Position numbers and translations under genes: made by a program
Notes under the pieces: model-generated
Told to the model about the DNA's origin: nothing
The model's database searches: none
What the model saw: the letters and a program-made list of their open reading frames with translations, nothing else
Virus record (IMG/VR): IMGVR_UViG_3300033146_001159
Span: 1 to 30,693 of that record
Direction: 5' to 3' (one strand)
DNA from: a virus
Length of the DNA: 30,693 nucleotides
In this document: positions 7,105 to 13,689 of the stretch, one piece after another
Numbering within the stretch: the first letter of the stretch is position 1
How the letters are laid out: the number at the start of each line of letters is the position of its first letter

Positions 7105-7400
7105 TTAATTCTCCAACCTTTCTAATCTATTAGTTAAATCCATTATTTTATCCTTAATCAATTCTATTTCAATATCCTTTTTAGATTTTTCTGTTAAGAT
7201 TTTTGCTTTTCAAATTTAGATGACAAATTATCATAAAAATCATCTAAGTTAAAATAGCCGTCTTTAATATTATAGATATTACTCTCCTTAAGACGAGTAA
7301 TCTTTGATTCAATACATTTCATTTTCTCATCCCATTTACTCTTACTCCTCCAATTACTCATGCTTACCATATTCTCCAATCTATTAATCATCTTCTTCAA
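7105..7400 (-). pseudogene. coiled-coil protein gene split by a frameshift in an A5 run
   Basis: The first frame runs from a TTG at 7400 (alternative ATG at 7391) to TAA at 7194-7196 and gives 68 residues, mostly helical and highly charged. The minus-one frame entered at the A5 run (plus-strand T5 at 7200-7204) continues with about 30 more helical charged residues ending RLERLEN and stops at 7105-7107, two bases before the holin candidate's ATG. One extra A would give a single 99-residue protein filling the gap perfectly. Either the gene is broken, the base is a sequencing error, or ribosomes or polymerase slip here. Its start overlaps the end of the 7384-7539 gene. Function unknown; position suggests a lysis-module or antiholin-type role. 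Confidence 0.6.
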
Positions 7401-7539
7401 TAGTTACCATAACATCCTCTGTAGCATCAATTATAGCCGTTTCAATATCTTCCAATGTAGTACTGGCATCAGTTTCTAATATTTCAATAACTAACATATA
7501 AATCGTATTCCATATGTTAATATTGATAGGTTTCTTCAT
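7384..7539 (-). CDS. small acidic protein (51 aa)
   Basis: A short gene with the ribosome site AGAAAGGAGACATCATAT before ATG (7537-7539). It begins MKKPININIWNTIYMLVIEI and has an acidic C-terminal half (ETDASTTLEDIE...TIEEDD). Its end overlaps the start of the 7105-7400 frame. No known family; small acidic phage proteins are sometimes inhibitors, but nothing here proves that. Confidence 0.62.
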   Translation of the reverse strand: MKKPININIWNTIYMLVIEILETDASTTLEDIETAIIDATEDVMVTIEEDD

Positions 7540-7574
7540 ATATGATGTCTCCTTTCTAATAGTTAATATGTTTA

Positions 7575-8561
7575 CTAGTTTTTTGTAAAAATCATAATAT
7601 CCTCTGAATTATCATTATGTCCTCCATTAGAATTTGTTCTTTTAATATTCTTTAGAGAGTGACATTTTAAGTACTTAAAACCAATATCTTCACATATTTT
7701 ACGAGTATCTTGGACTAAGTGATATTTATCATAGTCATTAATATTGACCGCTAAATGCCCATCATTTATAAGGTATTTATAAATATTTTTCATAGTTCCT
7801 TTTAAATACCCATTCAACCATTCATTATATGAAACTCCACTCTTATATGATTGCTTATCTCCTACTCTATAATCTTCTAATGCGAAATACGGTGGACTAC
7901 TAAACGCAAATCCTATTTTATTCTCCCATTCGCTAATAAATTCTTCGCTTCCTTGACAACGAATATCATAAAATGTGTTTGTTTTGTTTAATTTATTATA
8001 AGCATTTGCATATATTTTTAATCTTTTTACTAAAATATCATTAGGATCTGTACCATAATAATTAACCTTCTCTTTTAATGCACCTGTTAATCTAACTCCC
8101 CAACCACATGAATAGTCATAATAATGATTATTTATATTATATAAATCAAAAAGTTCTCTCATAGTCTTTAAAGGGAAATTACTTGGCTTTGCGGCAATTC
8201 CTTTTCCACCTAATCTTAATGCAGTTTCTATTTTTTTAATATCTGTTAATGTATCTGGATATACTTTCTTATTGTAAGCAGATTTAGCATAGAAGAATCT
8301 GATTAGATCATCACATTCAAAAACCTCTTCTATAGACCATTTAGAATGATACATTTTTACCTTTGCCATAATATCTTTAAAAAAGTAATTAGTAATATGA
8401 TTTATCTTAACTCCCCCATTATGAACTTTTTTAATTTGTTCTTTTAACAACTCTTTACTCGGTCTTTTATAATATTGTTCTCTCAACTCTTGGCATTTTT
8501 CTTCTGATAACTCACAATAATGCTTTGTGTTAACAATTTGTCCTTTGTATTCAATCTTCAC
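7575..8561 (-). CDS. DNA methyltransferase-like protein (328 aa)
   Basis: A SAM-dependent methyltransferase core lies in residues 145-325. The motif I-like segment is YDYSCGWG (148-155), followed by an acidic 'YYGTDPND' (motif II) and SSPPYF (221-226), the SPPY-type catalytic motif IV seen in N4-cytosine/N6-adenine DNA methyltransferases. The order is motif I before motif IV. The N-terminal 140 residues are helical and may recognise DNA. No restriction partner is visible, so it is probably an orphan enzyme that protects or marks phage DNA. The start is GTG at 8559-8561 with AAAGGAGATATT just upstream. Its own promoter is at 8603-8631. Target sequence cannot be told. Confidence 0.82.
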   Translation of the reverse strand: MKIEYKGQIVNTKHYCELSEEKCQELREQYYKRPSKELLKEQIKKVHNGGVKINHITNYFFKDIMAKVKMYHSKWSIEEVFECDDLIRFFYAKSAYNKKVYPDTLTDIKKIETALRLGGKGIAAKPSNFPLKTMRELFDLYNINNHYYDYSCGWGVRLTGALKEKVNYYGTDPNDILVKRLKIYANAYNKLNKTNTFYDIRCQGSEEFISEWENKIGFAFSSPPYFALEDYRVGDKQSYKSGVSYNEWLNGYLKGTMKNIYKYLINDGHLAVNINDYDKYHLVQDTRKICEDIGFKYLKCHSLKNIKRTNSNGGHNDNSEDIMIFTKN

Positions 8562-8602
8562 AATATCTCCTTTTATGTTTTATTATTTGTATTACTTTTA
8601 CT

Positions 8603-8631
8603 ATACTACTACATGTTATATACTTTGTCAA
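8603..8631 (-). promoter_or_regulatory. sigma-A promoter for methyltransferase gene
   Basis: On the minus strand: TTGACA (8626-8631), a 17-base spacer, then TAGTAT (8603-8608). It lies 42 bases upstream of the GTG start and likely also serves the lysis genes downstream. Confidence 0.7.
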
Positions 8632-8648
8632 TGGTTAATTTATAATTA

Positions 8649-9764
8649 TTATTCCATTCCATCCATTAATTCACTCATCATCTTATTTGTATCAACTTTT
8701 AAAGATATTCCTCTAAGTTCTTTTAGTTCTAATTTAGACTTAAACTTCTTAAACTTCCACGTATCTACTACGGTATGATTTGATTCTCTTGTTAATTCCA
8801 TTTTTCTAATTGTTAATTCCTCTAGTAATTCTTCCTGTTTGCTAACTAACCCTTTTTCACTATCCTTCTTCTTTACTAATGAGTTTATTTTACCTATTAG
8901 TTTAGAAAACTCTTCTGTATGATGTTGTTGTTTAACCTTAAAACCTTTCTCTCTTTTTAATTCTCTAGCCTTATCACCTGCTATTGCAATACTCTTTATA
9001 CTCTTATCATAATTACCTTTATCTACTATACTGTATATGTTATTTAACATCATATATATGTTATTTGCCCCTTTATACATTCCGGGATGACCAACTAAAA
9101 CTAGCTCTAATTCATCTAATATATCTAATGATTTCTTAATAGTTTTAGATGAAACTCCTAATATATCTGTCATTTTACTATATGAAAGAAAGCATATATT
9201 CTCCATTTTAGACAAATCATTTGATGGATTTATAGGCTTATCTCCACTCTTTGTGAATGATTTCAATAAACATAATGTGTTAAATATTTTAAGTTTATCC
9301 ATTAATAAAATATCATTATCACTTAAAAAAACCTTATAATAATCATCTAATGTTACTGTAAAATACTTAGCTTTTAATTTAGAATTATCTACATTTATCC
9401 TACATGTATCATTTAATTTCATACCGTTTTTAGGAATGTTTATCTCACTTATATGCTTATATTTTAGTATTATTATTAAGTTATTAATTAGGATATTTTT
9501 ATCATATGAACCACTTTTTGACATATCCATTTCATCTAATAACATGCCTAAAGTGAATGTAATATCTCCATTAGAATTAGCCTTATTTATCAATATAAAG
9601 TATAATCTCATCAATCTATTATCTATACTTTTCACTATTTCTAACTCATCAATTTTATCATTATTTTTACTATATTCACCTAATATCAAATCATTAGGAT
9701 ATTTCACATTTATATAGTTTTCTTTGTAAGATTCACCTATTATTTTGATTGTATTTTTATCCAT
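8649..9764 (-). CDS. winged-helix DNA-binding protein, putative replication initiator (371 aa)
   Basis: Two winged-helix-like regions are visible. One is near residues 45-110 ('RLYFILINKANSNG', LGMLLDEM), similar to the first WH domain of Rep_3/RepE-type initiators. The second, clearer helix-turn-helix is at about 193-240 ('LSYSKMTDILGVSSKTIKKSLDILDELELV' region) with a following wing. Residues 265-335 are a charged coiled-coil. The gene points away from a non-coding region with repeats at 9851-10076, the layout of an initiator next to its iterons. ATG is preceded by AAAAGGAGAGC and by a strong promoter at 9808-9836. It could instead be an early transcription regulator that binds the same repeats. 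Confidence 0.68.
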   Translation of the reverse strand: MDKNTIKIIGESYKENYINVKYPNDLILGEYSKNNDKIDELEIVKSIDNRLMRLYFILINKANSNGDITFTLGMLLDEMDMSKSGSYDKNILINNLIIILKYKHISEINIPKNGMKLNDTCRINVDNSKLKAKYFTVTLDDYYKVFLSDNDILLMDKLKIFNTLCLLKSFTKSGDKPINPSNDLSKMENICFLSYSKMTDILGVSSKTIKKSLDILDELELVLVGHPGMYKGANNIYMMLNNIYSIVDKGNYDKSIKSIAIAGDKARELKREKGFKVKQQHHTEEFSKLIGKINSLVKKKDSEKGLVSKQEELLEELTIRKMELTRESNHTVVDTWKFKKFKSKLELKELRGISLKVDTNKMMSELMDGME

Positions 9765-9807
9765 ATTTAGCTCTCCTTTTCACTAATTTATTCTAATTTA
9801 GAAAATG

Positions 9808-9836
9808 AGTATAACACTTATAAATGCTAATGTCAA
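9808..9836 (-). promoter_or_regulatory. strong sigma-A promoter for the winged-helix gene
   Basis: On the minus strand: TTGACA (9831-9836), a 17-base spacer, then TATACT (9808-9813). The inverted repeat copy at 9851-9876 lies only 14 bases upstream of the -35 box, well placed for a regulator or initiator to control this promoter. Confidence 0.85.
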
Positions 9837-9850
9837 GTTTTATTCCATAG

Positions 9851-9876
9851 TTTCCTACACACACAATCTAGGTGTA
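9851..9876 (-). repeat. inverted, diverged copy of the 37-bp repeat core
   Basis: Read on the minus strand this is TACACCT-AG-ATTGTGTGT-GTAG-GAAA, matching the core of the two direct copies except in the AG and GTAG blocks. The changes keep a short dyad: CCTA...TAGG here versus CCTG...CAGG in the other copies. Confidence 0.75.
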
Positions 9877-9935
9877 AAAATAGTACAATTTATCTCAATA
9901 TTATGGCTAAAAATCACAATATTTACAAAATCAAC

Positions 9936-9972
9936 TTTAAAATCCTACACCTGAATTGTGTGTCAGGGAAAG
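9936..9972 (+). repeat. 37-bp direct repeat, copy 1
   Basis: Identical over 37 bases to 9991-10027 (starts TTTAAAATCCTACACCTG, ends GTCAGGGAAAG). Contains the inverted half-sites CCTG and CAGG ten bases apart. The repeat period is 55 bases, close to five helical turns, so both copies would face the same side of the DNA. Confidence 0.9.
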
Positions 9973-9990
9973 TATGGAAGTTAGCTATAT

Positions 9991-10027
9991 TTTAAAATCC
10001 TACACCTGAATTGTGTGTCAGGGAAAG
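9991..10027 (+). repeat. 37-bp direct repeat, copy 2
   Basis: Perfect second copy of 9936-9972, separated by 18 unique bases (9973-9990). Only two direct copies exist, so this is not a CRISPR array. Confidence 0.9.
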
Positions 10028-10030
10028 AAC

Positions 10031-10076
10031 ATTAATAAAATAAACTACAAAACAAGATTAATAAAAGAAACTACAA
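10031..10076 (+). repeat. 20-bp tandem repeat pair
   Basis: ATTAATAAAATAAACTACAA at 10031-10050 recurs at 10057-10076 with one change (T to G). The period is 26 bases. It lies directly after the second 37-bp repeat and adds to the iteron-like or operator-like look of this region. Confidence 0.8.
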
Positions 10077-10136
10077 TAATTCAAATTCGATTTTTGGCAT
10101 CAATAATTTAGTCATTGATTTGGATACTGTCTAAAG

Positions 10137-10166
10137 TTGTAAAAAGGGTATAAAAAATGGTATAAT
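10137..10166 (+). promoter_or_regulatory. promoter for zinc-ribbon/RNA polymerase genes
   Basis: TTGTAA (10137-10142), an 18-base spacer, then a perfect TATAAT (10161-10166). It is the only clear sigma-A-like promoter found on the plus strand and would let the host polymerase start synthesis of the phage RNA polymerase. Confidence 0.7.
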
Positions 10167-10215
10167 ATATTTAGTTCATAAGATAAAATTTAGATGGACA
10201 GAAAGGAATATTAGA

Positions 10216-10476
10216 ATGGATTATAAGAATAAGATTAATACACTGAATCAAGATAGTATGATTTCACCTAATTCAAATATTATTGAGAACTCTATTGAAG
10301 ATATTACAGATGAATTTATAAGTCAATCGTATGAAGATATTTATGAGTTAGTTTTCTTAGATGGAAATAAATATAAACCAGATATGTATGGTTGTATAAA
10401 TTGTGGAAATGTAAAAGGTCATGATGGAAATTTTAGATGTTCAACATGTGGTGAAATATTAAATGATTTTGATTAA
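10216..10476 (+). CDS. zinc-ribbon protein upstream of RNA polymerase (86 aa)
   Basis: The C-terminal third holds a single zinc ribbon, CINC (about 60-63) and CSTC (about 75-78), with a typical 'KGHDGNFRCSTCGEIL' knuckle. The N-terminal 50 residues are acidic and likely disordered. The ribosome site is AGAAAGGAATATTAGA. It is the first gene of the plus-strand operon and precedes the single-chain RNA polymerase. Zinc ribbons are common in polymerase subunits and transcription factors, so a helper role is tempting but unproven. Confidence 0.75.
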   Translation: MDYKNKINTLNQDSMISPNSNIIENSIEDITDEFISQSYEDIYELVFLDGNKYKPDMYGCINCGNVKGHDGNFRCSTCGEILNDFD

Positions 10477-10485
10477 TTAATTATC

Positions 10486-10513
10486 AAAATTAGATGGTTA
10501 AAAATTAGATGGT
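10486..10513 (+). repeat. 13-bp tandem repeat AAAATTAGATGGT in polymerase leader
   Basis: Two exact copies (10486-10498 and 10501-10513, period 15) lie just before the polymerase gene. A related AAAATTTAGATGG (10185-10197) sits in the leader of the gene before it. This could be an operator or an mRNA binding site for autoregulation. Confidence 0.6.
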
Positions 10514-10552
10514 ATAAATTAAATATTAGAAAGTTAAAATATTAGGAAGGTT

Positions 10553-13282
10553 GTGTTTGATAAATTGATAAAAGATAAAATAGAAAATATTTATATAAAT
10601 TCAATTGAGTCATCAGATTTATATGAGTATATGCAAGGTAGACCTATAAAGAATAATTACATAGGTATGATTCCACATTCTTTAGAAAGTATAAAGTTAA
10701 GACAATTGGGATTAAAGATTTACGAAGATAGAACAGGTAAGAACAAATCGAATGATATTATAAATGTTAAATTTAATACATCTGTAAAACACTTTGAAGA
10801 TATAATTAGTAAATATGATATTTATGATATGGTTCATGGTATGGCGATTAAAATAAATGAACTTGAAAGTTGTAAGACTAAATCAGCAATTAAACATTTA
10901 GAGTATACAATTAGCAATATGGAAAATATGATTAATTATATAAAATTGATTAGTTCAGAAAAAAGAGATAAAATTAAATCGAATGATCTTAGAATTGATT
11001 TTTATAAAAATGGTTTTAACTTTAAAGGAACTGAATATCAAGTTTACAAAAGAACAAGTGCAAAGAGTAGAACAGGTGAATGTTTATTTATAAAAAAGCA
11101 ATTAAGAAATAAATCTATTAAGTGGGCTAGACTAGGAATGAATTTAGATAATATGGATTTAGATAGTGGAGTAGATTATCCTAGTCTGTTAGCATATGAA
11201 TCATTAGTGGGTTCATCAATAATCGGTAGAGTTGAAATTGATACCAAGAATATATTCATAGTTAGTGATATAGTTTCAAAGTTTAATACCAACACAAGTG
11301 TGATAACTAATAACTCTAGTGGAACATTATCTAGTGTATCAAATAATGATTATGAAATTATATCTGATTTGTTCGATGGCGAAGCATTGTTAGATGAATC
11401 TTACTTTGTAGGAAGTGCTAAAGGAAAAGGAAGTATGTTGCTAAGACATCATATGTTTAAATCATGTGCTTTTAATTCAAAGGTTCAGAAATTCTTAATA
11501 GATAGTTGTCCTAGAGATATTGAATATAACGAATGGCAGCTTGATGATATGTTTGGAAATAAAGTTTATGCTAAAGATATTATGTTAATAACTACACCTA
11601 ATTCTTTAAAGGCATTAAAATTTTATAAACGTAAGAAAACTAAAAAGTTGATGTATGAACATTGGTGTAGAAAAGTAAATTTAGATAATAACTTATTTGG
11701 TGTTTGTAAATTTGAGAAGAAGAGTAAACGAGGTTATCATGATGATGGTCAGATATTAAACAGGACTAGTTATCAAATGTTGAATAGTATTCCATTTACG
11801 AAAGACGATATTAAAGAGTTGTCAACTTTGGAATTAAATTACATAGATAATCTAAAAAATGATATAAACGTATATATGGAATTTTTAGAAGAAAACAAGA
11901 ATGATATAAATTCCAATGAAATGTTAATTAATCTTTATAGAGTTAATAATGATTTGATGAATACCGAAAGTTTTAAATTAAAAAGAGCAAGAGATATAAA
12001 GAGTCATATTAATATTATCAAACGGGGTAAGATTCGTATGAAAGGTGATTATCTTACAATATGTCAAAATCCTAAAGAGTTGTTATATCATACAATTAAT
12101 AAATTACCTGTAGATAGAAATGTATTAGACTTTGATAAATGGAAATCTGAAATTGAATTAATTGATAATCAAGCACATATAATATTACATGACATGAATC
12201 GTGAATATACATGTTTTAGAAATCCCCATACAAGTCCTAGTAATGTTTTGATATTAGAAAATAAAGAAAGTCTATTTATAACCAAATATATGAATCCTAG
12301 TAATAATATAATTTATACTAACGGTATAGGAATTGAAATATCTAGGATATTATCCGGAGCTGATATGGATAGTGATACTGTCTTAGTATTAGATAATCAG
12401 AAATTATTAGAAGTGTCTAAAAAGTGTTATGGAAATTATAATGTTTGTGATAATAACGTATCGGCTGTAAAAGTTAATTATAAAGTTAATAGTGATGACA
12501 TGGCTAAGATTGATGTTATATTATCAACTAGCCAAACTAATATAGGCAGAGTTGTTAATATAGGTCAGATAGCTATGAGTTTATATTGGGATATAATTAA
12601 TACAAGTGGAGATAGTGATAAAGCCAAAGAGATATTGAAACAAGTTGATATATGCACTGTACTGAGTGAGATAGCTATTGATATGGCTAAAAAGTTGTAT
12701 GAGATAGATTTTACAAAACAGATTAAAGAGATCGAAGATAATTTAGGATTGAATGGTGTTAAACCTAAATTTTTCTCATTCATAAGTAGGGCAAATATTA
12801 AGAGTGAGAATTTAAAACAGTTTGAATGTTCAATGGATTATCTTTATGACATTACAGAAAATATAAAACGTGCTAAGGTTCAAACAAAGACTATTGATTT
12901 TTTAGACTTGTTGACGAAAAATGAATTAGTAGTGACTAGAAGAAGTATTAAACAGAAAAGTAGGATTGATGATATTGCTAGAGAGTTTTTGAGAAATAGA
13001 ACTAGGGCATATATAAACTATGATGTTGAATTTAAGTATGGTGTTGATATTATGAATTGTCAAGCACACTTATATGATTTATTAGATAATGCGAATATAC
13101 AATGTAAAAAACAAATGTCTAAGTATAAACTTTTAACTCATGCGATTAATCATGCTATTAAGAAAGTGTTAGTTGATGATACTAGAGGTAGATTAGATTT
13201 AACTACAGGATTGCTAACTTACTTAAAAGTATTATATGATATTGACAAGGATAAATTCTTAGATAATTTTAGATGGTTTTAA
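10553..13282 (+). CDS. YonO-like single-chain RNA polymerase (double-psi beta-barrel fold), 909 aa
   Basis: This looks like a member of the YonO/crAss-phage polymerase group, single proteins that carry both double-psi beta-barrels of multisubunit RNA polymerases. Evidence: a D-x-D-x-D metal motif at D604-M-D606-S-D608 within 'SGADMDSDTVLV', placed as the second-barrel active site; a preceding 'FRNP.....NVLIL' block (555-568) as in the RdRP/YonO family; and an upstream 'DGEALLDESYF...GKGSMLLRHHMFK' block (275-303) whose G/K/R residues fit the first barrel. Length is close to that of SPbeta YonO (about 900 residues), a DNA-dependent RNA polymerase. The usual DxDGD has Ser for Gly. The start is GTG with AGGAAGG 2-5 bases upstream. 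Probably transcribes the late genes downstream (inference). No homology search was possible. Confidence 0.82.
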   Translation: MFDKLIKDKIENIYINSIESSDLYEYMQGRPIKNNYIGMIPHSLESIKLRQLGLKIYEDRTGKNKSNDIINVKFNTSVKHFEDIISKYDIYDMVHGMAIKINELESCKTKSAIKHLEYTISNMENMINYIKLISSEKRDKIKSNDLRIDFYKNGFNFKGTEYQVYKRTSAKSRTGECLFIKKQLRNKSIKWARLGMNLDNMDLDSGVDYPSLLAYESLVGSSIIGRVEIDTKNIFIVSDIVSKFNTNTSVITNNSSGTLSSVSNNDYEIISDLFDGEALLDESYFVGSAKGKGSMLLRHHMFKSCAFNSKVQKFLIDSCPRDIEYNEWQLDDMFGNKVYAKDIMLITTPNSLKALKFYKRKKTKKLMYEHWCRKVNLDNNLFGVCKFEKKSKRGYHDDGQILNRTSYQMLNSIPFTKDDIKELSTLELNYIDNLKNDINVYMEFLEENKNDINSNEMLINLYRVNNDLMNTESFKLKRARDIKSHINIIKRGKIRMKGDYLTICQNPKELLYHTINKLPVDRNVLDFDKWKSEIELIDNQAHIILHDMNREYTCFRNPHTSPSNVLILENKESLFITKYMNPSNNIIYTNGIGIEISRILSGADMDSDTVLVLDNQKLLEVSKKCYGNYNVCDNNVSAVKVNYKVNSDDMAKIDVILSTSQTNIGRVVNIGQIAMSLYWDIINTSGDSDKAKEILKQVDICTVLSEIAIDMAKKLYEIDFTKQIKEIEDNLGLNGVKPKFFSFISRANIKSENLKQFECSMDYLYDITENIKRAKVQTKTIDFLDLLTKNELVVTRRSIKQKSRIDDIAREFLRNRTRAYINYDVEFKYGVDIMNCQAHLYDLLDNANIQCKKQMSKYKLLTHAINHAIKKVLVDDTRGRLDLTTGLLTYLKVLYDIDKDKFLDNFRWF

Positions 13283-13331
13283 ATTAGTGGTTATATTATA
13301 AAAGTTCCAAAAAATAGCATGTTTTAGTAAA

Positions 13332-13361
13332 AAGGGGGTATGTCTATATGATGTACCCCTT
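13332..13361 (+). terminator. putative terminator after the RNA polymerase gene
   Basis: AAGGGGGTA (13332-13340) pairs with TACCCCTT (13354-13361) with one bulged G, followed by ATTCTATAT and preceded by an A-run. On the plus strand the U-tract is weak. On the minus strand the stem is followed by TTTTTACT, so it might work better in that direction. It separates the polymerase gene from the structured RNA at 13395-13543. Confidence 0.45.
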
Positions 13362-13394
13362 ATTCTATATAGGTTTAACTATATAGATACTAGG

Positions 13395-13543
13395 ATAATA
13401 TAGACAGTATGAAAACAGTTGATTATTTATAAGTGAAAGCACAGATAATATTACAACAATTACGAGCGTCCCGAGAATCCTAAAGGGTAGAATTAATTAA
13501 GTTAGTAATACGAGTGTTAGTAATTAGTACTGTCTATAATTAT
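13395..13543 (+). ncRNA. structured leader RNA upstream of the beta-CASP RNase gene
   Basis: A long closing helix is formed by TATAGACAGTA (13399-13409) and TACTGTCTATA (13528-13538), 11 perfect pairs extended by ATAA/TTAT with one bulge. Inside are a hairpin arm at 13418-13457 (GTTG/CAAC, ATTATTT/AGATAAT, then GTG-AAAG-CAC) and an AATTAC/GTAATT helix (13458-13463 with 13520-13525) that encloses a CCC/GGG pairing and a repeated GTTAGTAAT. No coding frame explains this. I do not recognise a known riboswitch, ribozyme or group I core. It lies about 100 bases before the RNase gene. The rest of 13283-13641 shows nothing else I can support. Confidence 0.55.
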
Positions 13544-13689
13544 ATATTAGATTTAAATTAAGCTAAGACACATAACAAGATATAACAAGATGGGGAAATA
13601 TTCGTCAATAATATCTGACATAACTAAAGGGGCTGAAATCAATATCTAGTCGCAAACATAACAAAAAGAACAAAGCTAGAATCAAGTTT

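Larger units (their letters stand above)
9837..10136. other. divergent non-coding region, candidate replication origin/control region
   Basis: No gene is seen between 9765 and 10215. The segment is very AT-rich and holds three copies of a dyad-bearing repeat (9851-9876 inverted, 9936-9972, 9991-10027) plus a 20-bp near-perfect tandem repeat (10031-10076). It lies between diverging promoters and beside a possible replication initiator, so an origin with iterons is the simplest reading. An operator region for an early/late switch would look similar. Confidence 0.5.

Noticed and set aside
9936-10027. Two identical 37-bp repeats with an 18-bp spacer, looking at first like a CRISPR array
   Set aside because: Only two direct copies and one inverted diverged copy exist, no cas genes are near, and the position between diverging promoters fits iterons or operators better.
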